Below, one piece after another: positions 27,246-37,143 of a DNA stretch of 64,000 nucleotides. Origin of the DNA: Alphaproteobacteria bacterium (GTDB lineage Bacteria; Pseudomonadota; Alphaproteobacteria; RF32; CAG-239). The translations under genes and the position numbers were made by a program. The stretch spans positions 1 to 64,000 of the forward strand of contig JAFUSA010000009.1 of NCBI GenBank assembly GCA_017480745.1, written 5' to 3'. How positions within the stretch are numbered: position 1 is the stretch's first letter; each line of letters begins with the position of its first letter. The notes beneath the pieces are model-generated. The model ran no database searches, was not told where the DNA came from, and saw only the letters and a list, made by a program, of their open reading frames with translations.

Positions 27246-27989
27246 TTATTTTTTCAAATCCTGCTTATTAACATCCATATAAGTTAAACCGTCAAAATCT
27301 TTTATATCAGTATCGGCGCCGGCGGCCAACAGTTGCGAAATTATTTTGTTGCAATCATACGCCGCCGCATAAAACAGAGCCGTTTTACCACTGCGATCTT
27401 GTAAATTAACATCGGCGCCGGCTTTTATTAAAATTGCAATAATATCTTTGTTCCATTCATTGGTTACCGCAGCCATTAACGGTGTTCCGAATGGAGTTTC
27501 CTGATTTACATCTACATTATTTTTAATTAAAGAACGCAAAATTTTTATAGCACGACTCATTTTTAGTAAAACTTCTTTTTCTAATTTTTTGTCGCGCTCT
27601 TCCAATTCTTCCTCTGCAACTTCTTGCGCAGATTTTTTTAACATTTCCGCCTGTGCACGTTCAGCCGTTGTAACCACCCACAACATAGGTGTCATTCCCG
27701 TTACGGAAGATGGCGCATTAAGATCGGCACCGTGATAAATAAGTCTTTCGGCCGATTTATAACTTTCTTCATTTTGCAAAGCATATAGCAGTAATGTGTT
27801 GCCATCTTCATCGCGCATATTAATATCCAAGCCATCAGCAACCATTTTATCAAGAGAAACCGTATCACCGTTTTTAATTATTTTTTGCACAGAATTGATA
27901 TCGGTAACTAATGAAGAAGCCGCAAAAGAAACACCTGCTGAAAACAAAAAACTCAAACAACTTAAAAATACAAACCTAAAACACTTCAT
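27246..27989 (-). CDS. Exported ankyrin-repeat protein
   Basis: 247 residues. Signal peptide (FVFLSCLSFLFSAGVSFA), then about five ankyrin repeats: 'DGNTLLLYALQNEESYKSAERLIYHGADLNAP', 'FGTPLMAAVTNEWNKDIIAILIKAGADVNLQ' and 'SGKTALFYAAAYDCNKIISQLLAAGADTDIK'. A charged insert around 130-150 (EEELEERDKKLEKE) interrupts the array. It is periplasmic or secreted, binding a protein partner that is not known. A second ankyrin gene at 58.1 kb is longer diverged and carries a type B leader; this one has no such leader. Confidence 0.8.
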   Translation of the reverse strand: MKCFRFVFLSCLSFLFSAGVSFAASSLVTDINSVQKIIKNGDTVSLDKMVADGLDINMRDEDGNTLLLYALQNEESYKSAERLIYHGADLNAPSSVTGMTPMLWVVTTAERAQAEMLKKSAQEVAEEELEERDKKLEKEVLLKMSRAIKILRSLIKNNVDVNQETPFGTPLMAAVTNEWNKDIIAILIKAGADVNLQDRSGKTALFYAAAYDCNKIISQLLAAGADTDIKDFDGLTYMDVNKQDLKK

Positions 27990-28084
27990 AATAACCTCAA
28001 TATGTTATTTTAGATAATGTTTAGCACCATATTTTTTACATTTCAAGTAAAATCGGCACAATTTTTACAAAAACAGTTTGACTT

Positions 28085-29452
28085 TTATCTCAATCCGCGT
28101 GAATTTTCTTTCATATCCTCTTTTGTGCGCTCCCGCAAATCTTTTATTTTCAGATTAAGAGATTTATTAAGAGTATTCTGCTCGGCATTTTCTAAAAGGC
28201 GTAATACGGTTTCTAAATTATCTTGCGAATAATTAAACTCAGCCGCCGCATAATAAGAATAAGCCTTATCTCCTTTCATATCATACGCTCGCGCCAAAAG
28301 CTGCCATATAAAACCATTATTTTGCTTAATCAAAGCTTGTTGCAACAAATCAATCGCTCTTTGTATTTGCAATTTGTCTGGAGAACTTTCTAAAATTGCC
28401 TGTGCCAAACTTGTTTGCAACAAAGGGTTATCTGCCAAAAAATTCAGCGCTTGTTCGTATGCTTTAATAGCAACTTTGGTTTGTCCGCTTTCAAACAAAA
28501 TTTGCCCTTTTAACTCATAAAAATAAGGATTGTTCGGTTGAGATTGCAAAAGACTATCCATTATTGCCAAAGATTCTTTTATTCTGCCTTCTCTAAAATA
28601 TAAAATTGCATGTGCATATTGTGCATCAGAACTTTTTTTATATTTAGGATATTGGCGCCATGCTTTTGAAGTATCCGTCAAAAAAGCCGTTAATTTGGCT
28701 TTAATCATAAGCAGTTCGGAATCCAGAGGATTTTCTGTGCCGAAATGATTGTTTTTACCAACTTCCGTAAAATGAGCGATACGTTCAGATGTCAACGGGT
28801 GAGTGCGAAAATAACCATTTTCATCAATTCCGCTCAAAGCATTATTACGTTTTATTTTGTTCATAAACTTACGCAAACCGTCAGTAGATTGTTTAGTAGC
28901 GGTTAATAATTTAACGGCACTTTCATCAGCACTTCGCTCTTCCTGCATTTGATATTGCAACATATTATTCAAAACAGAACTTTGCGAACCTAAAATAACC
29001 GCCATTGCAGCATCGCCTCGCCCGGTTGAAACAGCGGTTGCACCGGCTGCAATCATAGAACCAAGCATAATATACTGCATTTTTTCAAGTTTTAATTTCT
29101 GCCGAACAATATGTCCTCCCATAATATGACCGGTTTCATGTGCCAATATTCCGGCTAATTCATTGGTATTTTCCGCTTCGGTTAATGTTCCAGTATGAAT
29201 AAACAAATAGTTGCCATCGCTTACAAAAGCGTTAAGAGAATTATCTTTAATAATAAATATTTTTTGCGGATTAAACGCCACATTACCTGCTTTAAAAAGA
29301 GGTTGCACAATTTTTGCCAAATAATTCTGCGTTTGTGCGTCGGTAATAACCGATAATCCGGTTGCGGCAACTGCCGGTTGCACCAAACAACCGGCAGTCA
29401 ATGCTATTAAAAATAAGAGTATATAAACTAACCTATTAATTTTTTCCACCAC
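28085..29452 (-). CDS. Periplasmic M48 metalloprotease with TPR domain (BepA-like)
   Basis: 455 residues. Signal peptide (LVYILLFLIALTAGCLVQPAVAA), then the M48 core with the zinc motif LAGILAHETGHIMGGH (HExxH) and the downstream EERSADESAVKLL glutamate. From about residue 290 to the end are TPR repeats. BepA-type proteins assemble or degrade outer-membrane proteins such as LptD, whose gene is also in this window. It overlaps the end of rne by 25 nt, so the two are co-transcribed. Confidence 0.85.
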   Translation of the reverse strand: MVEKINRLVYILLFLIALTAGCLVQPAVAATGLSVITDAQTQNYLAKIVQPLFKAGNVAFNPQKIFIIKDNSLNAFVSDGNYLFIHTGTLTEAENTNELAGILAHETGHIMGGHIVRQKLKLEKMQYIMLGSMIAAGATAVSTGRGDAAMAVILGSQSSVLNNMLQYQMQEERSADESAVKLLTATKQSTDGLRKFMNKIKRNNALSGIDENGYFRTHPLTSERIAHFTEVGKNNHFGTENPLDSELLMIKAKLTAFLTDTSKAWRQYPKYKKSSDAQYAHAILYFREGRIKESLAIMDSLLQSQPNNPYFYELKGQILFESGQTKVAIKAYEQALNFLADNPLLQTSLAQAILESSPDKLQIQRAIDLLQQALIKQNNGFIWQLLARAYDMKGDKAYSYYAAAEFNYSQDNLETVLRLLENAEQNTLNKSLNLKIKDLRERTKEDMKENSRGLR

Positions 29453-31773
29453 GATTTTTTCTCCGGTTTAGGCTCTTCCGTCGGTGCCGGTTCTTCAACT
29501 TTTACACGCCGCTCATAATTATTACGCATATTGCGGTTATTACGACGATTTCGGCCATTACGGCGGAAACGAAAACGTTTATCTGTTCCTTCTTTTTCCG
29601 TTTCATTTACAGATGTTGTTACTTCATCAGCAGTATATTCTTCTTCCTCCGATAAATCATCCTCAACATTTTCTGAATCATAGCAAGAAGTTGCACTGTC
29701 GGCACAATCTTTTGCTTGTTTTACTCTTTCCCGATATATTTTGAATTCGGAAGCATCTTTCATACTTGTATCGGCAGCAATAATTATTTGCGCTTGATAA
29801 TTTTCTTCTAAGTCAGCAAGTTGCTTACGTTTTTGATTGAGCAAATAAACAGCCAAATCAGCCGGAACATTGGTTGTAAACTTAAATTTGCGATTGCGCA
29901 CACACTCACCTTCTAAGGCGCGCAAAATCAAAGTTGCACCGGATTCTATAGTGCGTGTAACACCACGCCCGTTACAATAAGGACATGTTTCATAATTACT
30001 CTCTATAAAAGATGAATGCATACGTTGACGTGATATCTCTAACAAACCGAAAATACTCATCTTAGCTATTTGAATACGTGCGCGATCATCTTTCATCGCT
30101 TCTTTCATTCGTTTTTCAACAGCAATATTATTTTGCGGCTCATACATATCTATAAAATCAACCACTATCAAACCGGCCAAATCTCTCATTTTAAGCTGTT
30201 TAGCAATTTCATCAGCGGCCTCTAAATTAGTTTTCAAGGCTGTTTCCTCAATATCTTTTTCCTTAGTGGCGCGACCGGAGTTAACATCTATGGAAACAAG
30301 AGCTTCTGTCGGGTTAATTACCAAATATCCGCCGGATTCCAACTGGACAATTGGATCATGCAGGCGATCCAATTGCGCTTCAACTTGAAAACGTTGAAAA
30401 ACAGGTGCATCTCCTTGTCGGCGGCAACGAATTTGTTTAAGACTATGTGGCGATAAAATCTTAACAAAATTGCGGGCAGTATGATACGCTTCATTACCAT
30501 CAATAATAACTTCATCAATATCCTTGGTATACATGTCACGCAAAGCTCGCTTGATTAAATTACCCTCCTCGTAAATCATCGCCGGTGCCGGATTTTTCAA
30601 CGCGCCGTAACGAATAGCGTTCCATGTGCGGATTAAATAATTATAATCACGCACTATTTCTGCTTTGGTTTTATCTTCACCCGCAGTGCGAATAATAAGC
30701 GACATATCCGGACTCATCGGTAAATTTTTCATTATACCTTTTAAGCGCCTACGATCATTGGCATTACCTATTTTACGTGATACACCACCGCTTTTTATTC
30801 TGTTTGGCATCAACACACAATAACGACCGGCTAATGATATGTATGTAGTGCAGGCGGCACCTTTATTTCCGCGTTCTTCTTTAACTACTTGGATTAAAAG
30901 CACCTGCCCTTCGCGAATTACATCTTGAATTGTGCAATTATGATACAATTTACGCGCTCTTATCAATCTGCGTTGAGCATCAAAATTATATTCATTGGTA
31001 TCATCAGACAATTCTATATCATCATCGTCATCATCATCAAAATCTTCTTCATTACTATCATCTTGCAACATTTCATCTTGCAAACCGGTAGAATCTGCAA
31101 GTGTTTTGGTTGTTTTTTTTCTATCACGAGGTCGGCGAGTAGTGCGACGATGTTTTTTTGGTTTATTTTCTGTTTCAGATTCTGGTTTTATTTCTTCTTC
31201 AACAGCAATCTCTTCTTCTTCCACCGTTTCTACAGATTCTTTCGAAGAGTTTACTTCTGTATCAGTTCCTTCCTCTTCCGAACTTTCGTCATTTAAAGAC
31301 ATTTCTTCGTTACTTAAATATTCCTCATTTAAAACATCATTCGGCAACGGTTCCAACATAGAATCTTCAATTTCTGCGGCTTGCTCTGCTTCCAGGCGAC
31401 GTTTGGCTTCCAATGCTTCTTTTTCCGCTTTATGGCGAGCACGATTCTCTTCGCGTTCTTTCAAATATTTTATTTTATTTTCAATAATTTCTTCAACTTC
31501 GGCATCTACCTGTTGCAATACTTCTTCGGATACATTATAGTAATCAGGATGAATCTCATTAAAAGCCAAAAATCCGTGCCGATTCCCACCATAGTCAATA
31601 AAAGCGGCTTGCAAAGAAGGTTCTATCCTTATTACTTTTGCTAAATAAATATTACCTTTTATTTGTTTACGAGAAGAAGATTCGTATTCAACATCTTCAA
31701 CTTTGTTTCCATCTACAATAACAACCCGAGTTTCTTCCGGTTGCGTAGCATCAATTAACATTCTTTTTGTCAT
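29428..31773 (-). CDS. rne: Ribonuclease E/G
   Basis: 781 residues. The S1 domain is split by a long acidic and basic insertion (about residues 100-270: EEEGTDTEVNSS..., RRTTRRPRDRK, DEEDFDDDDDDD). The catalytic core carries VSIDVNSGRATKEKDIEET and LIVVDFIDM, giving the two metal-binding Asp residues, and the zinc-link CPYCNGRG. The C-terminal tail is again acidic then arginine-rich (RFRFRRNGRNRRNNRN), the disordered scaffold used for RNA and partner binding. It is the main endonuclease of mRNA decay and rRNA processing. The insertion inside S1 is typical of alphaproteobacterial RNase E. Confidence 0.9.
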   Translation of the reverse strand: MTKRMLIDATQPEETRVVIVDGNKVEDVEYESSSRKQIKGNIYLAKVIRIEPSLQAAFIDYGGNRHGFLAFNEIHPDYYNVSEEVLQQVDAEVEEIIENKIKYLKEREENRARHKAEKEALEAKRRLEAEQAAEIEDSMLEPLPNDVLNEEYLSNEEMSLNDESSEEEGTDTEVNSSKESVETVEEEEIAVEEEIKPESETENKPKKHRRTTRRPRDRKKTTKTLADSTGLQDEMLQDDSNEEDFDDDDDDDIELSDDTNEYNFDAQRRLIRARKLYHNCTIQDVIREGQVLLIQVVKEERGNKGAACTTYISLAGRYCVLMPNRIKSGGVSRKIGNANDRRRLKGIMKNLPMSPDMSLIIRTAGEDKTKAEIVRDYNYLIRTWNAIRYGALKNPAPAMIYEEGNLIKRALRDMYTKDIDEVIIDGNEAYHTARNFVKILSPHSLKQIRCRRQGDAPVFQRFQVEAQLDRLHDPIVQLESGGYLVINPTEALVSIDVNSGRATKEKDIEETALKTNLEAADEIAKQLKMRDLAGLIVVDFIDMYEPQNNIAVEKRMKEAMKDDRARIQIAKMSIFGLLEISRQRMHSSFIESNYETCPYCNGRGVTRTIESGATLILRALEGECVRNRKFKFTTNVPADLAVYLLNQKRKQLADLEENYQAQIIIAADTSMKDASEFKIYRERVKQAKDCADSATSCYDSENVEDDLSEEEEYTADEVTTSVNETEKEGTDKRFRFRRNGRNRRNNRNMRNNYERRVKVEEPAPTEEPKPEKKSWWKKLIG

Positions 31774-32316
31774 TATAATTCCCCAAAAAACACTCTATGT
31801 AAAAACATAAAGTAATTATTTACAGGGCAAAGATAAGCACTAAAACACAACATAAACACGGCAAACATGTGCCATTATAATAAGTCTTTCATAATTTATT
31901 TCGGCCGTCTTTGCTATTTTTCTTCTTATTTATTGAAAAACGGCGGAAATTGTTTATCTTTTACCCGAATTAACATTCTCTATCACAATACATTGCTTTG
32001 CTCTGTCACCTTTATACATAACTCTCAATCAAAAACAACATAATGCCGATAATTCGCTACTCATAATACAGAATAAAAATAAAAATACAATAAATAATTT
32101 TATACAAGTGCAAAAAATATTCATTAAAACCATTATGATAACTCTATTTACAGAGCTTTTTTATAAAATAATATTGTAAAAACAATACATTAAACAAGAT
32201 ACAAAAATAATTTATTTTTTTTTAAAATAATTATTGACAAAATTATCGGAAAGTGTTACAAATGTAATTACAAAATTTATAATTTATATATTGTTTAACT
32301 TAAACTCTTAAAGCTT
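31774..32316. other. AT-rich intergenic region between rne and the 32317 gene
   Basis: No reading frame or tRNA found. The rne side may be the long 5' UTR expected for autoregulated rne transcripts. Toward the right a plus-strand promoter is likely: TTGACA (32234-32239), 17-nt spacer, TACAAA (32257-32262), with an inverted repeat TTACA-AA-TGTAA lying on the -10. Confidence 0.5.
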
Positions 32317-32679
32317 ATGAAATTACAAAAAGTTTTAACCGGGACATCTATTGTTTCTCTCGTTTTCATTCCTCAGTCCTTTGCAGGCACACTTATGGTC
32401 CCGAAGTTTGGTGACTATGAGAATCAGAACATCACTCGCATCGTGCCATGTGAACAGGTTGGTAACAGGTTCTTCGATATCCGCACCGGAAAGCAGGTTG
32501 AGACTGACGAAAACACACAGATCTGGCGTGCCCATACCGGAACGGTATTCACCTACCAAGATGGAACAGAGTTGCTTATATCCAGACGCTATGCTGACAA
32601 CAAGCTCCTCTGCTACCGGCTCGAAGACAACACGGATTTCCACGAACAGACGATGCTCCGCCGCAGTGTGAAAGGATGA
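32317..32679 (+). CDS. Small exported protein with atypical base composition
   Basis: 120 residues. A signal peptide (VLTGTSIVSLVFIPQSFA) precedes about 95 residues of mixed sequence including PKFGDYENQNITRIVPCEQVGNR and IWRAHTGTVFTYQDGTELLISRRY. Family not recognised. The gene is close to half G+C by eye and uses ATC, CTC and CGC codons freely, unlike its AT-rich neighbours, which suggests recent acquisition. It is monocistronic, preceded by a plausible promoter at 32234 and followed by a strong terminator at 32716. Confidence 0.6.
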   Translation: MKLQKVLTGTSIVSLVFIPQSFAGTLMVPKFGDYENQNITRIVPCEQVGNRFFDIRTGKQVETDENTQIWRAHTGTVFTYQDGTELLISRRYADNKLLCYRLEDNTDFHEQTMLRRSVKG

Positions 32680-32715
32680 CATTTTTCATCTGCGAAACAA
32701 GTAAGCTTAATGCGA

Positions 32716-32751
32716 AAGACTCCCAAAGGTTAAACACCTTTCGGAGTCTTT
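32716..32751 (+). terminator. Strong Rho-independent terminator
   Basis: AAGACTCC-AAAGGT pairs with ACCTTT-GGAGTCTT around 5 nt, with a U tract after it. Confidence 0.8.
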
Positions 32752-32782
32752 TCTTAAAAGAAAAATACTCATTTGAATATTT

Positions 32783-34093
32783 TTAATCTTTAATACAAAA
32801 CCATATTATAATAAGGCTCGGTAAACTCATACAAGCAGACACCACAAAAAACAATTTCCATCCTAAAAAAGAAGCAACTATCCCGCTGGTGGAAGAAAAT
32901 ATATCTCTTGAAGCACCCATTACCGATGATAATAAAGCATATTGCGTAGCAGTATATGATTTATTACATAAAGAAGAAACATAGGCCACCAAAGCCGTTG
33001 TAGCCAAACCGGAAATAAAGTTTTCTATCGTAACTACCATTATAAACAACGGCATATTATGTCCATAGCATGCTTGCAACGAAAATAATATGGTGGAAAC
33101 ACACTGTAAAAATCCAAAATAAAGCAACCCTTTTTTTAATCCTATTTTGTTAATAATCATACCTCCGACAATACCACCGCTGATAGCTGCTACCATTCCA
33201 TACAATTTCATAACATTAGCAATTTCAATTTTAGTAAATCCCATATCATCATAAAAAGGATTTATTACAGGATTAAAATAAGCATTACTCAAATGATAAG
33301 TGAATATAAGCACTAAAATTAAATACCAATTTTTATTTTTTATAAAATCTTTGAAAGGTTCCACTACTGAGGTATTTAAAAAATCTTTGATACTTCTTTT
33401 GTATTTTTTATATTCAAATTTAATTGCCTCATCGGCCCATAAAATTGCTGCCAACCCTATTACAATTCCAAAAGCCATAATTTTATAAGCAGTATTCCAA
33501 TCAAAAATTGCCGCCAAATATAAAGCTCCAGCTCCTGAATATATCAATCCCAAACGATAACCTAAAACAAATATTGCCACTCCGTTCGCTTGTTTTTCAG
33601 GTTTATTACTAAAACATTCCACACGATAAGCGTCTAAAACTATATCTTGCGATGCAGATAAAAAAGCAGTTATAAAGGCAAAAATTGCCATTAAACTCAT
33701 ATAAGAAATTGTTATGGAAAAAAAATTATTTGCCACAGATATATTTAGTATAACACCATCATCCGCCGGATTAATACATGACATAGCAATTATTGCTGTA
33801 AACAACAATATTTGAATAACAACAGCCCATGAACGACGACGTCCTAATCTATTAAGAAATGGTAATTTAATATTATCTATAATAGGTGACCATAACCATT
33901 TTACTGAATAAGGTATTTTAACCAAAGAAAAACCGGCAATTAAAGCTATAGGTATTCCCGCTTGTTTAAGCCATAATGTTAATGTTCCGAAAACCAGTAA
34001 AAAAGGAAAACCACTTGAAAAACCCAAAGCCATCAATATAAGCATTTGCTTATTTATATAAATATCGTATATGTTTTTAAAAAATTTAATCAT
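32783..34093 (-). CDS. Muropeptide permease, MFS superfamily (AmpG-like)
   Basis: 436 residues with 12 predicted helices. MLILMALGFSSGFPFLLVFGTLTLWLKQAGI and IPYSVKWLWSPIIDNIKLPFLNRLGRRRSW are AmpG hallmarks (import of anhydro-muropeptides into the cytoplasm). It is the last gene of a coaE-dnaQ-ampG operon on this strand, overlapping dnaQ by 8 nt. With the LD-carboxypeptidase at 13.1 kb it points to a functioning murein-recycling path. Confidence 0.8.
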   Translation of the reverse strand: MIKFFKNIYDIYINKQMLILMALGFSSGFPFLLVFGTLTLWLKQAGIPIALIAGFSLVKIPYSVKWLWSPIIDNIKLPFLNRLGRRRSWAVVIQILLFTAIIAMSCINPADDGVILNISVANNFFSITISYMSLMAIFAFITAFLSASQDIVLDAYRVECFSNKPEKQANGVAIFVLGYRLGLIYSGAGALYLAAIFDWNTAYKIMAFGIVIGLAAILWADEAIKFEYKKYKRSIKDFLNTSVVEPFKDFIKNKNWYLILVLIFTYHLSNAYFNPVINPFYDDMGFTKIEIANVMKLYGMVAAISGGIVGGMIINKIGLKKGLLYFGFLQCVSTILFSLQACYGHNMPLFIMVVTIENFISGLATTALVAYVSSLCNKSYTATQYALLSSVMGASRDIFSSTSGIVASFLGWKLFFVVSACMSLPSLIIIWFCIKD

Positions 34094-34778
34094 CCTTTTT
34101 TATTTCATCTCTCATCCAAATAGGATTATTTATATTTTTTTCCAAAAAATCACGATGTTCTTGCAAAACATCTTTCGATAATTCATAAGAACGATTTAAT
34201 ATTTCTACTTTTTTAATATTATCGCGGCGAATTTCTTCGGAGCCGACAAATTTTATACTTGGTTCATCTCCACCTAATAGTTGTAAATACACTTCGGCTA
34301 ACAACTCAGCATCAAGCAAAGCTCCGTGATATATGCGCGCCGAATTATCTATATTAAAACGCCGACACAAAGCATCTAAGTTATTTCGAGCCCCTGGAAA
34401 TTCATTTTTTGCAATAGCCAAAGTATCAACAACTCTATCCCATTTATATGTAGGAAAACCACATCGCTCAAGTTCAAAATTTATAAATCTCATATCAAAT
34501 TCAGCATTATGAGCTACAAAAATTCCATCATCTCCAACAAAATCAACCCATTTTTGCGCAATTTCATAAAACTTAGGCTTATCTGCCAAAAATTCTGTGG
34601 TTATACCGTGAACTTTTACCACCTCATCAGGTACTTCACGTTCAGGATTTATATATTCGTGAAAAATTTTACCTGTCGGAATATGGTTTATTAATTCCAA
34701 AGCACCTATTTCTATAAGTCTGTCTCCATTATTTACATTTAATCCTGTTGTTTCTGTATCAAAACAAATTTCTCTCAT
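34086..34778 (-). CDS. dnaQ: DNA polymerase III epsilon subunit (3'-5' proofreading exonuclease)
   Basis: 230 residues. Exo I FDTETTGL (catalytic Asp and Glu), Exo II VAHNAEFDMRF and Exo III HGALLDAELLAEVY give the DEDDh nuclease. The C-terminal tail after residue 180 would bind the polymerase alpha subunit. It lies directly between coaE and ampG; coaE-dnaQ next to the origin is the usual alphaproteobacterial arrangement. Confidence 0.9.
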   Translation of the reverse strand: MREICFDTETTGLNVNNGDRLIEIGALELINHIPTGKIFHEYINPEREVPDEVVKVHGITTEFLADKPKFYEIAQKWVDFVGDDGIFVAHNAEFDMRFINFELERCGFPTYKWDRVVDTLAIAKNEFPGARNNLDALCRRFNIDNSARIYHGALLDAELLAEVYLQLLGGDEPSIKFVGSEEIRRDNIKKVEILNRSYELSKDVLQEHRDFLEKNINNPIWMRDEIKKDD

Positions 34779-35356
34779 TAAACAATCTCTTCCATAAATT
34801 TTATAATTTGAACTTTATTTATTCCGTCAGGCATAGTTGTATCAATAACATAATCTGCTAATTCTTTTTTGTGTTGTTGCGGAATTTGTATGGCTGTTAT
34901 TTTTGCAAAATCTTCTTCTGAAACATTATCACGTTTCATAACTCTTTGTTTTTGAGTTTGTTCGTCAGCATCTGCCACAATAACATAATCACAATATTTA
35001 TGCCACTCCATTTCAAACAGCAAAGCCACATCTAAAAATAAAAAATCATTTTTTTGCGCATATTGATGCACAATACTTTTTAATTTTTGTTTTAAAAAAG
35101 GATGAATAAGACTTTCTAATTTTTGCAATTGTTTATTATTACCAAAAACACAATTTCTCAATATTCTTTTATTAAAAACCCCATTTTCAAAGGATTTTGG
35201 AAAATTTTTTTCAATAACTTTAAGAAAAGAACTTTTTGTGTATAACTCATGCACCCATACATCTGGATTATATACACTAAACCCTAAACTTTTTATCATA
35301 TTTGCTAAATAAGTTTTACCGCAACCGATTGAACCTGTAATACCAATAATTATCAT
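34778..35356 (-). CDS. coaE: Dephospho-CoA kinase
   Basis: 192 residues. P-loop GITGSIGCGKTYLA at the N-terminus and the CoA-binding middle (LFLDVALLFEMEWHKYCDYVIVADA) identify the last enzyme of coenzyme A synthesis. It starts the coaE-dnaQ-ampG operon, transcribed away from the putative origin. Upstream maf and aroE, often found beside coaE in this order, are not here. Confidence 0.9.
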   Translation of the reverse strand: MIIIGITGSIGCGKTYLANMIKSLGFSVYNPDVWVHELYTKSSFLKVIEKNFPKSFENGVFNKRILRNCVFGNNKQLQKLESLIHPFLKQKLKSIVHQYAQKNDFLFLDVALLFEMEWHKYCDYVIVADADEQTQKQRVMKRDNVSEEDFAKITAIQIPQQHKKELADYVIDTTMPDGINKVQIIKFMEEIV

Positions 35357-35782
35357 TTTTTACCTTTTTTCAATATATTACAAACATTATACACACAAAC
35401 CTATCCAAAATGTGTATAACTTTCACCTATTGAAAATTCTAACAAATTATATACATATTGTAAAAATTTTATACAAAGTTATTAACATGTTGATAACTTT
35501 ATACACATATTGTGGAAAGTGGGGATAACTTTATTAACCATTTATTAAATAATTGAATCATTAATAAATTATTAACTTCGTAATATTTCCTAAAAATTAA
35601 TAACCTGTTAATATTTACATTATGCACATTTTTAACAAAGTTTACTACGTACAATAATATTTTATTTAAATAAAATAGGCGTTAAAAATTGTGGAAAAAT
35701 AATTGACATAAACAAATAACTCATATATAAGCAAGCAAAATAATTCTAAAATTCAATTAAACAAAATCTTAAAAGGTAATCA
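35357..35782. other. Putative chromosomal replication origin (oriC)
   Basis: 426 bp, very AT-rich, between divergent coaE and rho, the place where many alphaproteobacteria keep oriC. DnaA boxes: TTATACACA at 35387-35395, its reverse at 35411-35419, TTATACACA at 35499-35507 and TTATGCACA at 35620-35628, plus near matches at 35469-35477 and 35520-35528. A TTAA-N7-TTAA (CtrA-like) sequence lies at 35534-35548, which could arise by chance in such AT-rich DNA. A GANTC (35555-35559) is a candidate CcrM site. AT-rich runs between boxes could melt. Confidence 0.75.
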
Positions 35783-37036
35783 ATGCATTTAAAAGAGTTA
35801 AAGGATAAGTCTCCTACGGAGCTTTTGAATAAAGCTGAAGATATGGGGATTGAAGACGCATCATCTATGCGTGTGCAAGATTTAATTTTTGCGATAATGA
35901 AAAAATTAGCGGAAAATGATCAGGTAATTAATGGTGATGGCGTTATTGAAGTTATGCAAGACGGTTTTGGTTTTTTGCGCTCGGCAAAATCAAATTATTT
36001 AGCCAGTGCCGATGATATATATGTTTCTCCGCAACAAGTTAAAAAATATGGTTTGCGCACAGGTGATTCGGTTGAAGGCGAAATCAGAGCTCCTAAGGAA
36101 AATGAACGTTATTTTGCTTTAACAAAAATAAATACTATAAATTTTGATGATCCGGAAAAATCTAAATTGAGAGTTAATTTTGATAATTTAACTCCGTTAT
36201 ATCCTACTAAAAAGCTCAATTTTGATATAATATGCGGTGATAAGGATTATACTACTCGGGTTATAGATTTAATTTCTCCGCAAGGTAAAGGGCAACGCGG
36301 GCTTATTGTGGCTCCTCCGCGAACAGGTAAAACAGTTATGTTGCAAAATATAGCGCATGCTATTGCTTGTAATCATCCGGAAGTTTTTTTAATGGTTTTA
36401 CTTATTGATGAGCGACCGGAAGAAGTTACCGATATGACACGTTCAGTTAAAGGAGAAGTTATATCTTCTACATTTGATGAACCGGCCAGCCGCCATGTTC
36501 AAGTTGCAGAAATGTGTATTGAAAAAGCTAAACGTTTAGTGGAAAATAAAAAAGACGTAGTTATATTACTTGATTCTATAACTCGTTTAGGAAGAGCATA
36601 TAATGCTGTTATTCCGTCTTCTGGAAAAGTTTTAACCGGAGGTGTTGATGCTAACGCCTTACAGCGTCCGAAACGTTTGTTAGGTGCGGCTCGTAATGTT
36701 GAAGAAGGAGGTTCTTTGACAATTATTGCCACTGCATTAATTGATACGGGTTCACGAATGGATGAGGTTATTTTTGAAGAATTTAAAGGAACAGGTAATT
36801 CGGAAATTATATTAGATCGTAAGTTAACCGATAAGCGTTTGTTCCCTACTATCGATATTACACGTTCTGGCACACGTAAGGAAGAGCTTTTGGTTGATAA
36901 AGCAACTCTTACCAAAATGTGGGTTTTGCGCCGTGTGTTAATGCAAATGGGTATGACTGACGGTATGGAATTTTTATTGGAAAAATTACGACAAACAAAA
37001 AATAATGAAGATTTCTTTCAAAATATGAACTCTTAA
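35783..37036 (+). CDS. rho: Transcription termination factor Rho
   Basis: 417 residues. N-terminal cold-shock RNA-binding part ([15 protein letters not shown]), then the ATPase with P-loop [13 protein letters not shown] and [15 protein letters not shown] (Walker B) and the Q/R loops. Hexameric RNA helicase that ends untranslated transcripts. Starts just right of the putative oriC. In most alphaproteobacteria rho is followed by mnmE, mnmG, rsmG and parA; here 20 kb with pilins, lpt genes and rpoBC separates them. Confidence 0.95.
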   Translation: MHLKELKDKSPTELLNKAEDMGIEDASSMRVQDLIFAIMKKLAENDQVINGDGVIEVMQDGFGFLRSAKSNYLASADDIYVSPQQVKKYGLRTGDSVEGEIRAPKENERYFALTKINTINFDDPEKSKLRVNFDNLTPLYPTKKLNFDIICGDKDYTTRVIDLISPQGKGQRGLIVAPPRTGKTVMLQNIAHAIACNHPEVFLMVLLIDERPEEVTDMTRSVKGEVISSTFDEPASRHVQVAEMCIEKAKRLVENKKDVVILLDSITRLGRAYNAVIPSSGKVLTGGVDANALQRPKRLLGAARNVEEGGSLTIIATALIDTGSRMDEVIFEEFKGTGNSEIILDRKLTDKRLFPTIDITRSGTRKEELLVDKATLTKMWVLRRVLMQMGMTDGMEFLLEKLRQTKNNEDFFQNMNS

Positions 37037-37059
37037 TTTAACTTTTTTATAATTAAAAG

Positions 37060-37090
37060 ACTCTCAATTTTTAAAAGTTGAGAGTTTTTT
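37060..37090 (+). terminator. Rho-gene intrinsic terminator
   Basis: ACTCTCAA / TTGAGAGT stem followed by TTTTTT. Confidence 0.75.
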
Positions 37091-37109
37091 ATATTGTTAT
37101 AAAAATAAA

Positions 37110-37143
37110 TTGACATTTGAAATAATTATGCTATTATAAAGAC
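37110..37143 (+). promoter_or_regulatory. Promoter of leader A6
   Basis: -35 TTGACA (37110-37115), 16-nt spacer, -10 TATTAT (37132-37137), 6 nt to AGAAC at 37144. Confidence 0.8.

Noticed and set aside
31774-32316. tRNA or CRISPR repeat array in the longest AT-rich gap
   Set aside because: No cloverleaf and no regular repeat-spacer pattern; only AT tracts and a likely promoter.
32335-32682. 115-codon open frame antisense to the 32317 gene
   Set aside because: It is the mirror of a gene with signal peptide, promoter and terminator; the antisense frame has none of these and arises from its GC-rich codons.
35534-35548. CtrA binding site in oriC as firm evidence of cell-cycle control
   Set aside because: TTAA-N7-TTAA is expected by chance in such AT-rich DNA, so it is mentioned but not claimed as a regulatory site.
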